From NCBI GenBank assembly GCA_033725935.1, contig MU867067.1, positions 594,501 to 658,500 on the forward strand: a DNA stretch of 64,000 bases, read 5' to 3'. Below the pieces are notes generated by a model, which saw only the letters and a list, made by a program, of their open reading frames with translations, did no database searches and had not been told where the DNA came from. This stretch comes from Cladorrhinum sp. PSN259. Taxonomy: Eukaryota > Ascomycota > Sordariomycetes > Sordariales > Podosporaceae. Both the position numbers and the translations under genes were made by a program. Below, piece by piece: positions 32,551 through 44,305 of this stretch (position 1 is its first letter; the number at the start of each line of letters is the position of its first letter).

Positions 32551-35500
32551 CTAAGCACGCGAGCCAACCGCAACTCTTGTGTTCAAGTGGTTCAGACCAT
32601 GGAGAACTGCGCCTCGACAGACGGCCGTCCAGCTACATTTTGTCAGCTGTAATCAAGATCAAAAAAAAGGGGAGGGGTACTAAGACTGGGTGATTGACAT
32701 ACGGCGTCGATCCCGTTCCCTGGAGCACGCTTGTCTTGGCCGGATCGACCAGTTTGAGTATGCTCGTCCTCAGATATCGGCAGCGGCCAAACCCTCCCAC
32801 GAGGATAACGTACTTGGGCGGTATCCCAACCCGCGCAGTGACACCTTCGATTTGTTGCCGAACCAAGATGTTGATTTCTTCGACGATATCATCAAATATC
32901 TCCTCCAGCTCACCGCTGATGATCAAAAGTGGCCGGTTAGCATGCCATTGCAATCAAAGTAGTTGAGGGTAAAGCATACTGCTCGAGAGTGAGTTCGTCA
33001 TCCTCCACTTCACAGGAAGAGGGTAAGTCAATAGTGTAAGATTTTTCGTCAAGGCCATCAAACGCTTGTTTAATTCCATGTTCCCACTCATTATTGAGAA
33101 ACTTTTTCAGATCCTTCGCGGATATCGCATCCCAAACTTGCGGTGTCAATCGATTTCTCAGGTGGTTCTGGAAGTTCTGGTCGAGAAATACAGCTCCACA
33201 GTAGCCACTTGATCCTTCAATGCACTCACTTAACCTGAATGGGTCCACCGAGTCGACGTTGTAGCAGATAAGTTCTACAGTGACACTTCCGGCAGCGACG
33301 ATTAGCATAGAATCCCCACTGACAATATCGGGTCGGCCTTGCATGGAAGCAAACGTGGCGATTGCGGCGGCTGCTGGCTCAGAAAGAAGGTCCAGCGTCG
33401 TAGGCCCAGCACGGCGGGCGACGAGAAGGCCGGCTGCTTCTACCGCCTCCCTCATGCTCTGTCGGGCAGCATCCTTCCAAAGGGCCGGAACAGTGACGAC
33501 AATGTGAAAGCGGCATTCGGCCACGGAATTCTCACTCAAAATGTTCTTGACCTCTTGGGTAGTGTGGCGCCAGAGTTCCCTCAGGTATTTTGCCACAACC
33601 CGAACTGCATCAAGATTTGCTTTCTCCATTTTTTCGCGGGCTTTGGCGAGCTCGTCTGATAGCTCGAGACGCTGTGGGAGCTGGTCTTCAACAAGCAGAA
33701 GCTTGAACCATCTGAATGGGTCGGATGATGCCGGAATATCATAACCAAACGATATCTGCTCCTCTCCAGTTGTGGCAGTCGTGATTTCGAGCTCGGTTGG
33801 TATTTTCTCACGGCCAGAGTCTCGATGCAACCTGGTTGGCCACTTCGTCACCATATAGGTCTCTTCAGGATTACCGGACCAGGCCCAAGACACCCCCGAA
33901 AAGCTGTACAGAGTTGGAGTCAGCCAGAGTACATGGAGCACAATCGCAGGCTACTCACGTCGTTCCAAAATCAATGCCAAAAAAAAGAGTTGATCGCCCC
34001 TTCGTCTTCGCAAGTTCAACCTCCGAGCAATGTCCAACATGAATATTCTTGTGGTAGCCAAGAAGGGCCAGACAGTCTGTGTCCGTGGTCGTAAATAAGA
34101 GAATACCGTGAAAGGCCTGCGGCAACAGGTTTTTGAAACATAGGTAATGGAGTGTGGCGACTCCAATGCCGTCAAAGACCATGGTAAAGCTTGTGTTGAG
34201 CTTGGTGTTAAGCAAAATCAAGAACATCCTCATCATGTCCTCGTTCGGTAGAGTGCTAGGAAGCACAGATGGCAGCAAACCGAGCAGCCGTAGTCCGTCC
34301 GCATATCCTTCACCAATGCTTTCAGCCGAGGTTGCATCTATCCAGAATTCGAGTTTGTTGTCAGTGTCTTGTCGGCGATTATATGCAAATTGTTGCGCTA
34401 CTGCAGTCTTTCCAGCTTGACTTGGGCCACTTAAGACGACTCTGAGCTGTTGGGCCGACTTGGAAAGCGTGGCCATGGTAACACTCGAGATTGCCACTTC
34501 GAAATCCACAACCAGTTCCTCCAATTGGTTCAGTATTGCACCACGACCGACGAAAACGGGCGGTTCACCTGGAAAGTTTTGGTGCCGAGGCACAGAGAGG
34601 CATGTCGAGATTTCTGCTTGATATTGTCAGTACGCCGCCAAGTGTCAGGTTGTGGGTATATATTGCACCCACCGCTCACGCTTAGTTTTGAAAAATCAAA
34701 AATACCACGGGAAGTCACAGTCTCTGCGGTCAGATTTTCTAAGAGGTATATAACCGGAATTTCCTCGACAGAAACCGCCGAGCCATCACTCAATTCAAGT
34801 TGGCCATCCAAATACTCTCGGCTTGAATCCCATGCCATCATCAGTTTGAACATCTCAGTTTTGAGACCTTCTTTCAACATTTGAGACTCATCAGAATTAG
34901 AGCCCAAGAAAATAGAACGCTGCAGGTTGTTCATTAGGGGCTGCTCCTTTAGAGAACCATGCTTCTCCAGAACATTATCAAACACGAAGCTCTCTGCATC
35001 CACCCGTCTCATAACGTTCAGCTTTTCCTCGTAGCGCGCGATCTCTGCGCTAAGGTCTGTTGGTCCCGAATCCTGCACAAGTTTGGTATGCGATAATGAT
35101 CCCGACTGCTGGGATAACTTGCTTAGTTCGTCATTGGATTCGTCGTCGTTGTTCCCATCTGGAAGGGCTCTGAGAGCAAACTCGTAGAGGTGTTGTAGAA
35201 TATGATCATCTATCGTGGATGTGGCAAACTCCGACTCACACACGTATTCGCAAAGCGGACACCCCATCGGCTCGAGCATGACTCGCTTGTTGATTTTCAT
35301 GAACGTTGGTAATTTGGTTTGGGGAATTTTATTGGGATGCAAAGTGTTGATGTGAGCAGCCCAGTCCTCGGCAGTTTCGAAAACAGCCTGATGGTCGCTC
35401 GTTCGGCCTAGGCCCGTAGCTGTACTTTGGGAGAGGCAGTAGTCACATGCCCACCGCTCTACACCGTGATTTTCTATTGTGTGCGCTACGAGACTTTGGG

Positions 35501-36817
35501 CGGTGAGATGCATCTCATCTGGGGTGTCACACTCTTCTGAAATGCATGAGTATGGAATGATGTCCTGCGCAACGTGGTATCTGATGCACTCATCCATGTT
35601 AGCCCACCAAGGGACACCGAGAACCTTGAAGAAAGATAGACATACTTCCACTTGTGCTCGACACGCCCGTTTCTTTTTGGCCCCTTGCCTGAAACTTGGC
35701 CATCATCAGATTCCAATTCTAGCGGATCTCCACAGTAAGGACACATTACAGCACCGTCCATGCCTGGGGCTGGACACCGCGGGAATGCTTGTGTGGAACC
35801 AATTCGAGTCACCCCGGTGATATTCGATGGTGTTCGAGTCCTTTTGATGAGGCTTTCGACCCTGGTTTCGACATGAGATCCCGGTTCCGTGGCGGTTACC
35901 GTCCGCTGTCCTGCTGTGGAAGTGGCGGTGCGACTCAGACCTGCTTGCGGCTGGGCGTCCGGGTCAGAACTCGTAGGTCTGGGTATTGGTTCTGGATCAG
36001 CCTCGGTGTCATTTATCACCAGTCCAAGTGCTGCATCTCGTTTGAGGACGGGGTTTGGCTGGTTTTGAGTGCTGAGTTTTGGACGATATCGAGTCTTCGA
36101 GAGGACTTGTATTCGATTCCGCCGGAGAATGTTGGCACGGACTAGCCTTTGCTGTACTTTGTTCAGTCGGTCAAAAATGAAGGCCCGACGTATATTTTCG
36201 TAGGCCGGAAGGTCTGGTGCCTTGTCATCATGAAAGCCCCTCAGGATGACGGCTGTGAGGTGTTGTCGGAAGTCAGAAAATGAGTTCTCTTCCAGTTCGC
36301 CGTCTATCTTGCCGAATCGATACTTGTTCCCGGATTTGCGAATTTCGGACGAAATCCTGAGGAGTTGGTTGATATTTGTTTTGATGTAGAGCACGTGCTC
36401 ATCGAGCAGTGGGTTGGCGGGCTCGACAAGGGATGCCAGGTTCTCGTTGACTCCTGATGCATTTGAGATAGCATCCCAGGAAGGTGCACTATCTGAGCCA
36501 GAATCTGACACTGAGTTGGCCGAATCATCTGACGGGCCGCCGGCCACCAGCTCTTGGCACTTTGCCAGCGACTGGATGAGGGCCTTAATGAGAGAGCATA
36601 TTGCTTGTCTCACCTTGACGTGGTTTCGAAGCCTGTAATCCAACGAAGCCTTGCTTGTTGAAGTGGCCTTGATTGAAGCCGCCCACAAGTTGAATGTTCC
36701 TTGGGCAGTCTTAAACCAAGGCCGTACCCCAAGAGGTGGGGCGCCTATCGCGAGACCGGCCTCAAAAGCAGCTTTGCATTCCAGAGAAATTTGGCATATT
36801 TCTGTACCGTTTCCCAT
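32551..36817 (-). CDS. AcuF-like/C2H2 - NB-ARC-like NTPase - HSPA12-like Hsp70 fusion protein
   Basis: Six exons: 36817-35646, 35580-34673, 34613-33959, 33903-32980, 32915-32703 and 32632-32551; introns 55-70 nt with CTAAC or CTGAC branches; 1,317 residues. The N-terminus (1-300) resembles the AcuF-like C2H2 family (SLDYRLRNH). Zinc-finger pairs lie near 359 (CPYC), 400-520 (SCISEEC, ACDYC, CPLCEYVC). Then comes an NTPase: FVGRG near 713, Walker A GPSQAGKT (755-762), a TMVFDG Walker-B-like strand and ILLFTTTDTD. In the same exon it passes into an Hsp70-like domain: GIDFGTTFSGVSWAW (905-919), VTVPALWKDAAR, LLSEPAAAA and ILVGGFG. The phosphate-2 loop is degenerate (VAAGSVTVE), and the protein ends about 20 residues after RGAV, shorter than HSPA12-like relatives. 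It faces the DUF7580-subtilase gene. An immune-type or sensor role is inference. Confidence 0.75.
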
Positions 36818-37418
36818 CCTGGGATTGGCGCCAGTGAGGTTGATAATTATGGCAGTGGCGTCAAGATTTCGATTTCCCCCGCATTTCACAAGATCACCCA
36901 CCACCCGATGCACACATGGAAAGAGCTCGGGATCGGTAATTAGGTCGAGGACGAATCCAATCACAAACCACTATCCCCACCTCGACTGCCACAGAAGGTG
37001 CGTTACACACACATGACGCAGTGCTATCAAAACAGCAGATGCACTCCCAGAAAGCGTATACTTTACAATTCGGACGCAGCTGGGTCCCTCTAAGCTTCCA
37101 TTTATCAGTTACTCTATTTCCTCACGCACTCAGTACCAGTCCTAATGTTTTCCATTTTCTCAATTCGGAACTTTTTGTGGACTCGCAACTCAGCCCCTGC
37201 CAACCACATGATGTTTTCGGCAAAGTCCCCAGTCTAAATAGCACTCAGCCAGTTAATACATGAAACCAACCTGCCCTCAGGGGTTGGGCCGGCCAAGCAG
37301 GTGCGGGGTTCTTGGGTTGCGATATTCAGCTCGCTTGTTCGCTGCTGCCGCCAGAACATCGCGTCGAGGAAGGCATTCCCAGCCATCCAATGTCAAAGCC
37401 CTCTGTCCCTCGCTCGTC
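36818..37418. promoter_or_regulatory. shared divergent promoter region of fusion gene and subtilase gene
   Basis: 601 bp separate the two divergent ATGs. The frame upstream of 36817 is open for about 49 codons but offers only a GTG, and the frame upstream of 37419 is open to 37260; both are read as 5' UTR. No discrete motif was identified. Confidence 0.5.
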
Positions 37419-40400
37419 ATGCAAGAAACGGATCTACCTGATATAGTAAACTTTGCTATCAGGGCTACACGGGCGATTCATGAGATTTGCAACGATGCCA
37501 AAGTGGCAGATAACCCCTTTCTCACTGCCATATGCTACGCATTAGCAGACGTAGTGAAACAGCTCGAAAACTTCGACAGTCATGAACAGACGCCCGATAC
37601 GCCCAGACTACACAAACTCCTGGCGGTGCTTGAAAGACTCTCAACAGTAAGCCTCTACTCGCTGCTCAAACCTCTCGATTTTAACATAATGCCAGTGGCC
37701 TCAATCGCCCAGGTCAGCGTTGCCGACCCGGTCTGAGAACAAGTTGAATGCTGTCGGCTTTGCTCCGGATCCGTATGCGAGGCTTAGCATGCTAGTACCA
37801 AAGAGAATTATCAAAATGGCTCGGGAGTTTGCGGTTGGGTGTACCCGAAAAAGCATAGAAAACCTTGTCATGGCAGCAACCACGAAAGCAAGCAAAGAGA
37901 GGCGGCTCTTCCTAACTTCTTTGAAGAACTTTGCAAACGTTCCAAACACACCTGCCGAGGCTCCAGACTTGGAAAATACCAAAACACCCCCAAAATCAGG
38001 CCATGATGAGTATTTACGCAGTCTCTACCTAGCGTTGCGTCAGCTTCGCTGTTGTGCCGATTCCAAGCAGCGCTGTTTTAGAGCTAACATCTCCATCGAC
38101 CTGGGATCTACCGACAAAGTGAGCAATGGTGTGATGTTGGACGTTTTCTTTCTTCATCATGATGGATTGGATGTCAAAAGCCACTGGGAAAAGCACTGGG
38201 AGTGGAAGGAAACACAAATCATCCAGTCGTAAGTTTATCCCTTTCTCGTCCCGCGTCAAGTCGGCTTCTTCAGGGTCTCCTCTTGCGTCGCGGCCGGCTC
38301 TATCGACTCTGACACGGCGCGTCTTTGTTTAGATTCGACCATTACTCCTCTGCAAAAGCGCAAAAAGTTACCGGTCCCTACTTTTGCAAGCTGATCAGCT
38401 CTAAAGGGCTTGCTAGACTAAAATTCTATGCTACAGAAACCGGGATCTATGAAGTCGGCTATGAAAAGCTGAGTGAAGAGAGGATTTCTCTCAAATCGCC
38501 CAGCGTATCGCTCACAACAGTCTTGCCGGCTTTCAGCAACACCAAATCTGATGATCTACAGAGGAAGTTACTTCTATCTTACCTCTTAGCAAGGGCCGTC
38601 TGGCAATTCTACGACACCGACTGGATTGCCGAAGACTGGACCAAGGAAACAGTGCATTTCATGGCCCAGAGACTGGACCGTTTCACCCGGAATATTTCAA
38701 CCGCCCGTACTGGTGGTACTACGCATCCAAAACTGTACCACCGACCGTTTCTTCTCGCACAGCTGCAGGCTTCAGCAAACTCACTCGGTGCTGCCTCGAA
38801 CCTGGACGCCACGACTCAAATTCACATCTTCCCAAAGATCATGGCGCTTGGTATCGTCCTTCTAGAGATCGAAATTGGCCAGCCAATCGAGCAATATATC
38901 AGTTATGACCACCTCGACGAAGACGGAAACCCTCGTGATAACTCTAGGTACTTTGCGGGCGTCGAATTCATTACTTCTGCTGAGTGGAGCAATAGGAGGT
39001 CTACCCCGAAGGCTGTGAAGCAAGCCATCGAGACATGTCTGGGGCCCGACATGACCAAGCTCGGGCACGATCCAGCAAGTGTCCGTGACAGGTTGTACGA
39101 ACACGTTGTTGGGTCGCTGAGAAATCTGTTTAGTATTATGTGGACTTCTCCAGACAACTTTGATCCAGGCCCGATGGAGTTCGATGGGGACAGTACTAGT
39201 TTCGCGATACCGGAATCTCTGCCTTCGTCTCACCCCACCAACAACAACCAAAGGTTCTTGAGTAACAATATGACATTCGACTCATCAGACAACGTTATTG
39301 GTCTGGACCTCGGTGGGCGCACAGAGCTCTTTGGAGATGAGAGCAAGGACCACTTTGACAAAGAACGGTATTTGACTGGGCCCGACATTCTTCTTTGCAA
39401 AAAAAATAGTCAGCTTGCTAATGTTCTTATAGCTTCGATCAAGCAACGAAATGGATGAAGAGTTTTCAGAAGATGTGTATCAGAGCAAATATCAAGAGCA
39501 GCTCCGTGCTCAAAGTGGCGATTCTGGACACTGGGGCCGATTCTCTTCATCCGCGCTTTAAGGAGAGCGATCGTATAAAAGATTACAAGTCATTCATTAA
39601 CGACGGCGACGCCGGGAAAGATGCTTCCGGGCACGGAACTCACGTTGCCGGGATCCTACTCAGTCTGGCACCAAACGTCGATCTGTACATTGCACAGGTG
39701 ACGGACTCGCGACTGCGTCGAAACAGAAACGAGATCTTTAAGGTCAGTGAGAGCTGTTTTGTCTGGTTCTGACTGAAGATTTGTTTAAACTAATTATCGT
39801 CCAACTTCCTCCGAGCTAGGCCCTTGAGTATGCACGAAAAGAGTGGAAAATAGACATGATCTCCATGTCCTTCGGGTACCGCAATCCCGGAGCGTCGGAT
39901 CAAATAAAGAAAGAAATCGAGCGATGCCTGAACGATGGCATCATTGTATTTGCCTCAGCATCCAACGACGGCGGCAACGGGTCTCGTACGTATCCAGCCA
40001 AGTACGACCGGGTCCTCTGCGTACACTCGGCTACGGGTCAAGGTGAACGTTCTGGTTTCAACCCGACCCCTGAATCGGGAGAGAGCAACTATGCTGTTTT
40101 GGGAGAATGCATCAACTCTTCATGGCCTCTGCAGCACCCTTTGAGCGGTGACAGAAACAGCAGAGTGATGTCTGGCACGTCATTTGCCACCCCGGTGGCC
40201 GTCGCGATTGCAGCATTCATGGTTGGATATATCGAGAAGAAGCTCTCGAACTATGGATGGAATGTTGACCCGCGAAGTCCGGAAGGGATGCAAAAGATCT
40301 TTAGGCTGATGGCAGTCCAGAGAGACAATTACGACTGGATATCCCCCGATTTGTTCTTTGAGCGGGACCCAGATGACATCCGGGTTCTGCTAAAAACGAA

Positions 40401-40437
40401 TCTGGGCGGCTATCTAAAGGCCACTGCCACAGCATGA
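37419..40437 (+). CDS. DUF7580-subtilisin-like serine protease (S8)
   Basis: Five exons: 37419-37646, 37696-38228, 38333-39367, 39433-39742 and 39820-40437; introns of 49, 104, 65 and 77 nt; 907 residues. The N-terminal helical region and the block from about 240 to 520 (LLLSYLLARAVWQFYDTDW, FPKIMALGIVLLEIEIG) match fungal DUF7580. The C-terminal peptidase domain has Asp631 (VAILDTGAD), His666 (GHGTHVAG), an oxyanion Asn near 751 (ASASNDGG) and Ser823 (SGTSFATP), so it is predicted active. There is no signal peptide, so it acts inside the cell. In Podospora, the intracellular subtilase HET-Q2 activates the gasdermin HET-Q1 by cleavage, and a gasdermin-like candidate lies 2.3 kb downstream. 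The least certain junction is the first (49-nt intron). Confidence 0.85.
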
Positions 40438-40704
40438 TATTCATTTCGAAACACGGTTTCAATACTCACTCTGGCACCTGGTGGAAGGAATTACTCAGCT
40501 CTTCAGATCGGGACATCCAGCATAGGTAAAAAGGAGCCAGGGATGGCTTTTAAGATTGCTGGTACTTTCAGAACAATGAAAATGGTTCATACTTCATCCT
40601 CACGTCCTTCCTTGTACATGCCATCCCGTCTGTGATTGCCTTGAAACATGCGTGGTTAATGGACCCTCGCCAGGGGCAGCATCTACCTATTTGTGGCTCA
40701 GAAC

Positions 40705-42273
40705 TCAAACCTGCACGCCTCGGCGTTTATCACGAAAGACTGTGATTGCTGATACGAGCGACGAAACAAGGTTGGAAGCGCTAGAGAGAATGAATGATTA
40801 GAAAAATGAATGGTTATGCCGGTCGGAAACAAAGGGGTCGTGGGAATACTCACGAAAGCGCCGACATGAGGTAGAGCCAGCCAGACCGGTAGGGGTCGAT
40901 AAACACTTCCACTTGTTCCCAATTCGGAAATGCGTCACACGGGTCGACGTAAAGGAACCCCTCAGCCGAGCAGCTAGTGGGCCTGTCGACATGCTCGGAG
41001 AAACCGTAAAAGTACGAGGCAGTGAGTATTCCAATGACGCCCATGGTCATGTCGAGGAGAGCGGCGTAGCGGACTGTTTGGGCAGTGCTCACGGTGTGCT
41101 TTGTCTGGAAATAGATTCTGCCCACGACCACGAGATTGTTCACGATCGTGCCGAGTGTCTGATGAAGTCCTTTTTGTTAGCACGGCCGATTACAATGATA
41201 TTTTTTCCAATCGTGCGGCAACTTACAGTAAGAAGGGCAAAAGAGTGCTTCACTCCAGAACTTCCACTAAAAGGGTTCTTGAGTAGCCCGATGTAGAATA
41301 CGGCGTACGCAAAGACTGGAATGGCAAAAGCGAGCAAAGGAAGCCGGGTCATATAGGTCATGCGCTCCAAGACCGAGTTCCGGCGTGCGGTTGTTGGCGT
41401 CGAGTTGCTGCCCTCCCTTTGGTCGACCTTTTGTTTCTCATCAGACCAATCAACGTCCTCTTCTTCACGACTCGGACTCGGCGAGGCAGTACGTGGCAGT
41501 TCGGTCGGAGGGGTTTGCTTCAACTTGCTCTTGCTCCAAACCGGGTAACCGTGTCCAATACTGACCAGAGCAAGAGATGCTATAATCTGAAAGGCTCTGC
41601 AATGACAAGCAACCAAAATCAGCATCTTCTCCCATTGAATTCCAACCGTTGAGGGTGGGAAAAAGAGTTAGGTAACCTACCCAGCCAGAATGGGCATCCA
41701 TCCAAAGGCCTTTCGCTGGCCCATCGTCGGATACCATACCCGACCTTCCGAAGGACCCGAGGTCCAAAGAAACCATCCATCTTTCAAAATTCTAAGCCCG
41801 GTTGCGATGCCCATAACTCCCGGAACCAGGTCCAGAAACGAGATGGCAATGATGATGCCGACTGCAACAAGAAGCTTCTTGTTGTTGTTGTTGGAGTTGA
41901 AGACGACCAGGGCGGCCGCAGACAGGTTTATAAACATCGAAAGTACAACCTGGTATTACACGTGTGCATTAATTAGTTGGCCCCTTTTTCCAAGTCCTTT
42001 TCAAGATGCATCGACAGTAATAATACTCACAGTCGCTACGGTTAAACCGTGGTGTAATCTCTTCCCGAGCCAGGGGTGAGCGACAAAGGCACCGCCGTGA
42101 ATCTTGGCTGTAAACGACAGGACGCTGGCCAGGAGGATACAGTTGACGATGAAGAGACCGATCCGGGCGAAGAGGATCCATCCGGTCCGGTCCAGCTTGT
42201 TGTTTATCCCCATCATTTTTTCAGATTTGGCTTCGATGCGTAGGCGACTGATCTGAGAATTCTCTTGCGACAT
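40705..42273 (-). CDS. multi-pass membrane protein of unknown function
   Basis: Five exons: 42273-42031, 41949-41681, 41596-41227, 41158-40854 and 40780-40705; introns 68-84 nt; 420 residues. All joins keep frame, for example TVAT/VVLSM and LLT/TLGTI. Hydrophobic segments: IGLFIVNCILLASVLSF, VVLSMFINLSAAALVVF, LLVAVGIIIAISFLDLV, FQIIASLALVSIG, LLAFAIPVFAYAVFYIGLL, LLDMTMGVIGILTASYFY and LYLMSALSASNLVSSLV, about seven in all. A Ser/Pro/Glu-rich cytosolic loop lies in exon 3. No transporter or receptor motif was recognised. It sits between the subtilase and the gasdermin-like candidate and shares a divergent promoter with the latter. Confidence 0.72.
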
Positions 42274-42770
42274 GCACAACAACCGGGGAAAATATGCCAG
42301 GTTTATAAGCCTGGTTTACTCCCGGGCCGTTGTCAACCGTCCCAAGTGTAGGTATATGGTTCTGTATGTCGGACACGTAATGCGCTAAACCAGAAACGCT
42401 TCATGGTTCACTCCCGGTGTGCATCGGAAAGTTGTTGGGACATCATCATCCACAATGATTGTAACATTGTGCGAGGATCTTGTGTGCGTGGTAAAGTTCC
42501 TCGCATCTATGCGAAGTGAGTCAAGGCGAGGTTTGAAAAGTAACAGCCTGAGCACCAAAACCAAGAAATGTACGGAGTAGGCAGCCGCCAAGATGAGAAG
42601 CTCATTGGACCTTACCTGTAAGGGTGGGGAAAAAAGGAGGGAAAAATACCGCCCGACTGAGGCTTTCCTGCAGATTGCCATGTACCTCATCTGCATACCC
42701 CTCGTATTCTTCCCCTCAAGTGACAATCAATCCCCTCGTGTAACATTGCCAAAACAATAAATCAACAAAG
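42274..42770. promoter_or_regulatory. shared divergent promoter region
   Basis: 497 bp between the membrane-protein ATG (minus) and the gasdermin-like ATG (plus). A 113-codon minus-strand ORF here has no coding support. The last 50 bases before the plus ATG are A-rich (AAAACAATAAATCAACAAAG), a typical fungal leader. Confidence 0.5.
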
Positions 42771-43643
42771 ATGAAAGGCGACCCGCAATTCGTGATCCTC
42801 AAGCACCAAGCATGGATGGACGCCAACAAGTTCGGCCACATCCTGGGCGCCATCGTCAAAGAGCCCCTCTCGCCGTCGACCAATTACGTGGCCGTGTCTG
42901 CGCCCGACCATGGCATGAGAAGTCTGCAGGAAGGCACCGCTACCGACTTCCTCCTCTCCGGCTCGAGCGACACCTCCCACAACGTCAAGATTGGCGGATT
43001 CGGTATCAAGGGCAGCAAGAACGACATGGTGAAGTTGAAGGGCAAACTGGTCAGATTCAAGAGGCTGCAGCAGCTGGATCAGTACTGGGATTCGGTCAGG
43101 GAGGACGCAGACGTGAAGAAGACGGTGCCGGGCTGGCTGACTGGAAGCTTCTTCAGCCGCCGATGGCCCGTCTGTCTCGTTGTCGGGGTCATGATTTGCG
43201 AGGACGTGGAGATTCTCGAGGACTCGAAGAAGTCAAAGGACAGGGAGGTCAAGGGCGAGATTCCCTTGGGCAAGATTGCCATAGCTGCCGGAACTGGATT
43301 ACCGGTCCCACCGCAGGCTGGAGAAATACTCGGGGGAAAAGTTCAGGTGAAGGCTGCTGTCAGTAAAGAATCTGCGACTATTTTCAAGGCCAAGTATGGC
43401 GAGAGCCGCATCTTCGCGGTGGAGCTGCGGAAGGTTACGACAAATTTGTTCCAGCGGGCAAATTTGAAGCTGAGGAGCGAGGGGCTGGATGGTGTTGATG
43501 AGTCGAGGCTGGCTGGTAATGACGACGACTCGGATGAGGATGACTTATTTGACAGTCTTGATGATCCGATTACGGCTGATGAGCTGATTTTCTGTGACTT
43601 TACGGATGAGGATCTCGAGGGTATTGCGAGGGAACGAGGATAA
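42771..43643 (+). CDS. candidate fungal gasdermin-like (RCD-1/HET-Q1-type) pore-forming protein
   Basis: A single-exon protein of 290 residues; no signal peptide. The N-terminal amphipathic segment is followed by alternating strands and helices: KLVRFKRLQQLDQYW at about 92-106, a hydrophobic strand VCLVVGVMICEDVEIL at 134-149, a low-complexity turn, and a second hairpin ATIFKAKYGESRIFAVEL at 202-219. This order and length (about 235 residues) match the pore-forming domain of gasdermins by topology. The remainder, about residues 237-290, is a very acidic tail suited to inhibit the domain until removed. HET-Q1 of Podospora has similar length and tail. Context supports it: a subtilase gene lies upstream. 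The call is by pattern and context, not by a clear signature, so another fungal effector family is possible. Confidence 0.5.
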   Translation: MKGDPQFVILKHQAWMDANKFGHILGAIVKEPLSPSTNYVAVSAPDHGMRSLQEGTATDFLLSGSSDTSHNVKIGGFGIKGSKNDMVKLKGKLVRFKRLQQLDQYWDSVREDADVKKTVPGWLTGSFFSRRWPVCLVVGVMICEDVEILEDSKKSKDREVKGEIPLGKIAIAAGTGLPVPPQAGEILGGKVQVKAAVSKESATIFKAKYGESRIFAVELRKVTTNLFQRANLKLRSEGLDGVDESRLAGNDDDSDEDDLFDSLDDPITADELIFCDFTDEDLEGIARERG

Positions 43644-43940
43644 TTAGGCACAACCCCTTGCCTACAAGCTGAGATAGAGCTGCTGTCAAACAGTCAAGTA
43701 AAGCAAGAATGTTAATTTTACCCGAGCATTGCAGGCTAAGCTAGTGCTAGTCAAACACCAATACGTAACTTTCCGAGTCTTGGTTGGGACCTTCCAGGTT
43801 TCTACGATGAATGAGCAAGCAAAACAGATCGATGTGCCTGAATGAGATTGCAGAGTAACCTATTATTAATAGTGGCCAATACCGTCGAAGAGCGTCTTAT
43901 AACCTTCGATTACCCTGTCATCTTACCCAGGCGTACTGCC

Positions 43941-44208
43941 TTACAGTCTATATCCCTATCCGGTGCAGGTTGTAATTTCTAAAATATAACGCTTAAGGCT
44001 TTGGATCTTATCGCGCTAACCAGCATTCTTCTGCTTCTCTTCCTCAGCTAATTTCTAAAAACGCCTAATCTGGCTTTTATTTAGCTAGGTCTCAGCGCGC
44101 ATATAAGCGTTCTTCTCTTTCTCTCTCTCTAACAGCTTCTTCTGGTATAAATCCGCCTTCTTATAAAGCTGCCGAGCCGCTGCTAGTAATTCTGCTACCG
44201 CGTACGCG
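43941..44208 (-). pseudogene. degenerate coding relic with RIP-like stop codons
   Basis: On the minus strand one frame reads AYAVAELLAAARQLYKKADL, then a Lys/Glu-rich helix, a TAG, NKSQIRRF, a TAG, KLAEEEKQKNAG, another TAG, and so on. Four or more TAG stops interrupt an otherwise continuous coiled-coil-like frame, as expected if CAG or CAA codons were changed to TAG/TAA by C-to-T mutation (repeat-induced point mutation). The helical composition is like the C-terminal tails of fungal transposase or gag-type ORFs, but the element is not identified. It lies just beyond the HET gene stop. Confidence 0.5.
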
Positions 44209-44305
44209 CTCCTCTGGCGAAAGGTTCGGGCTGAACTACCTGCCCTGTCCGCTGGAACTATAAGAGAACTTTACGCTTGAGCTTCGGTATTTCGTAATAG
44301 AATGA

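Noticed and set aside
42385..42726. 113-codon minus-strand ORF upstream of the membrane protein gene
   Set aside because: It has one hydrophobic stretch but no splice connection to exon 1 at 42273 and no homology-like pattern; it lies in the divergent promoter.
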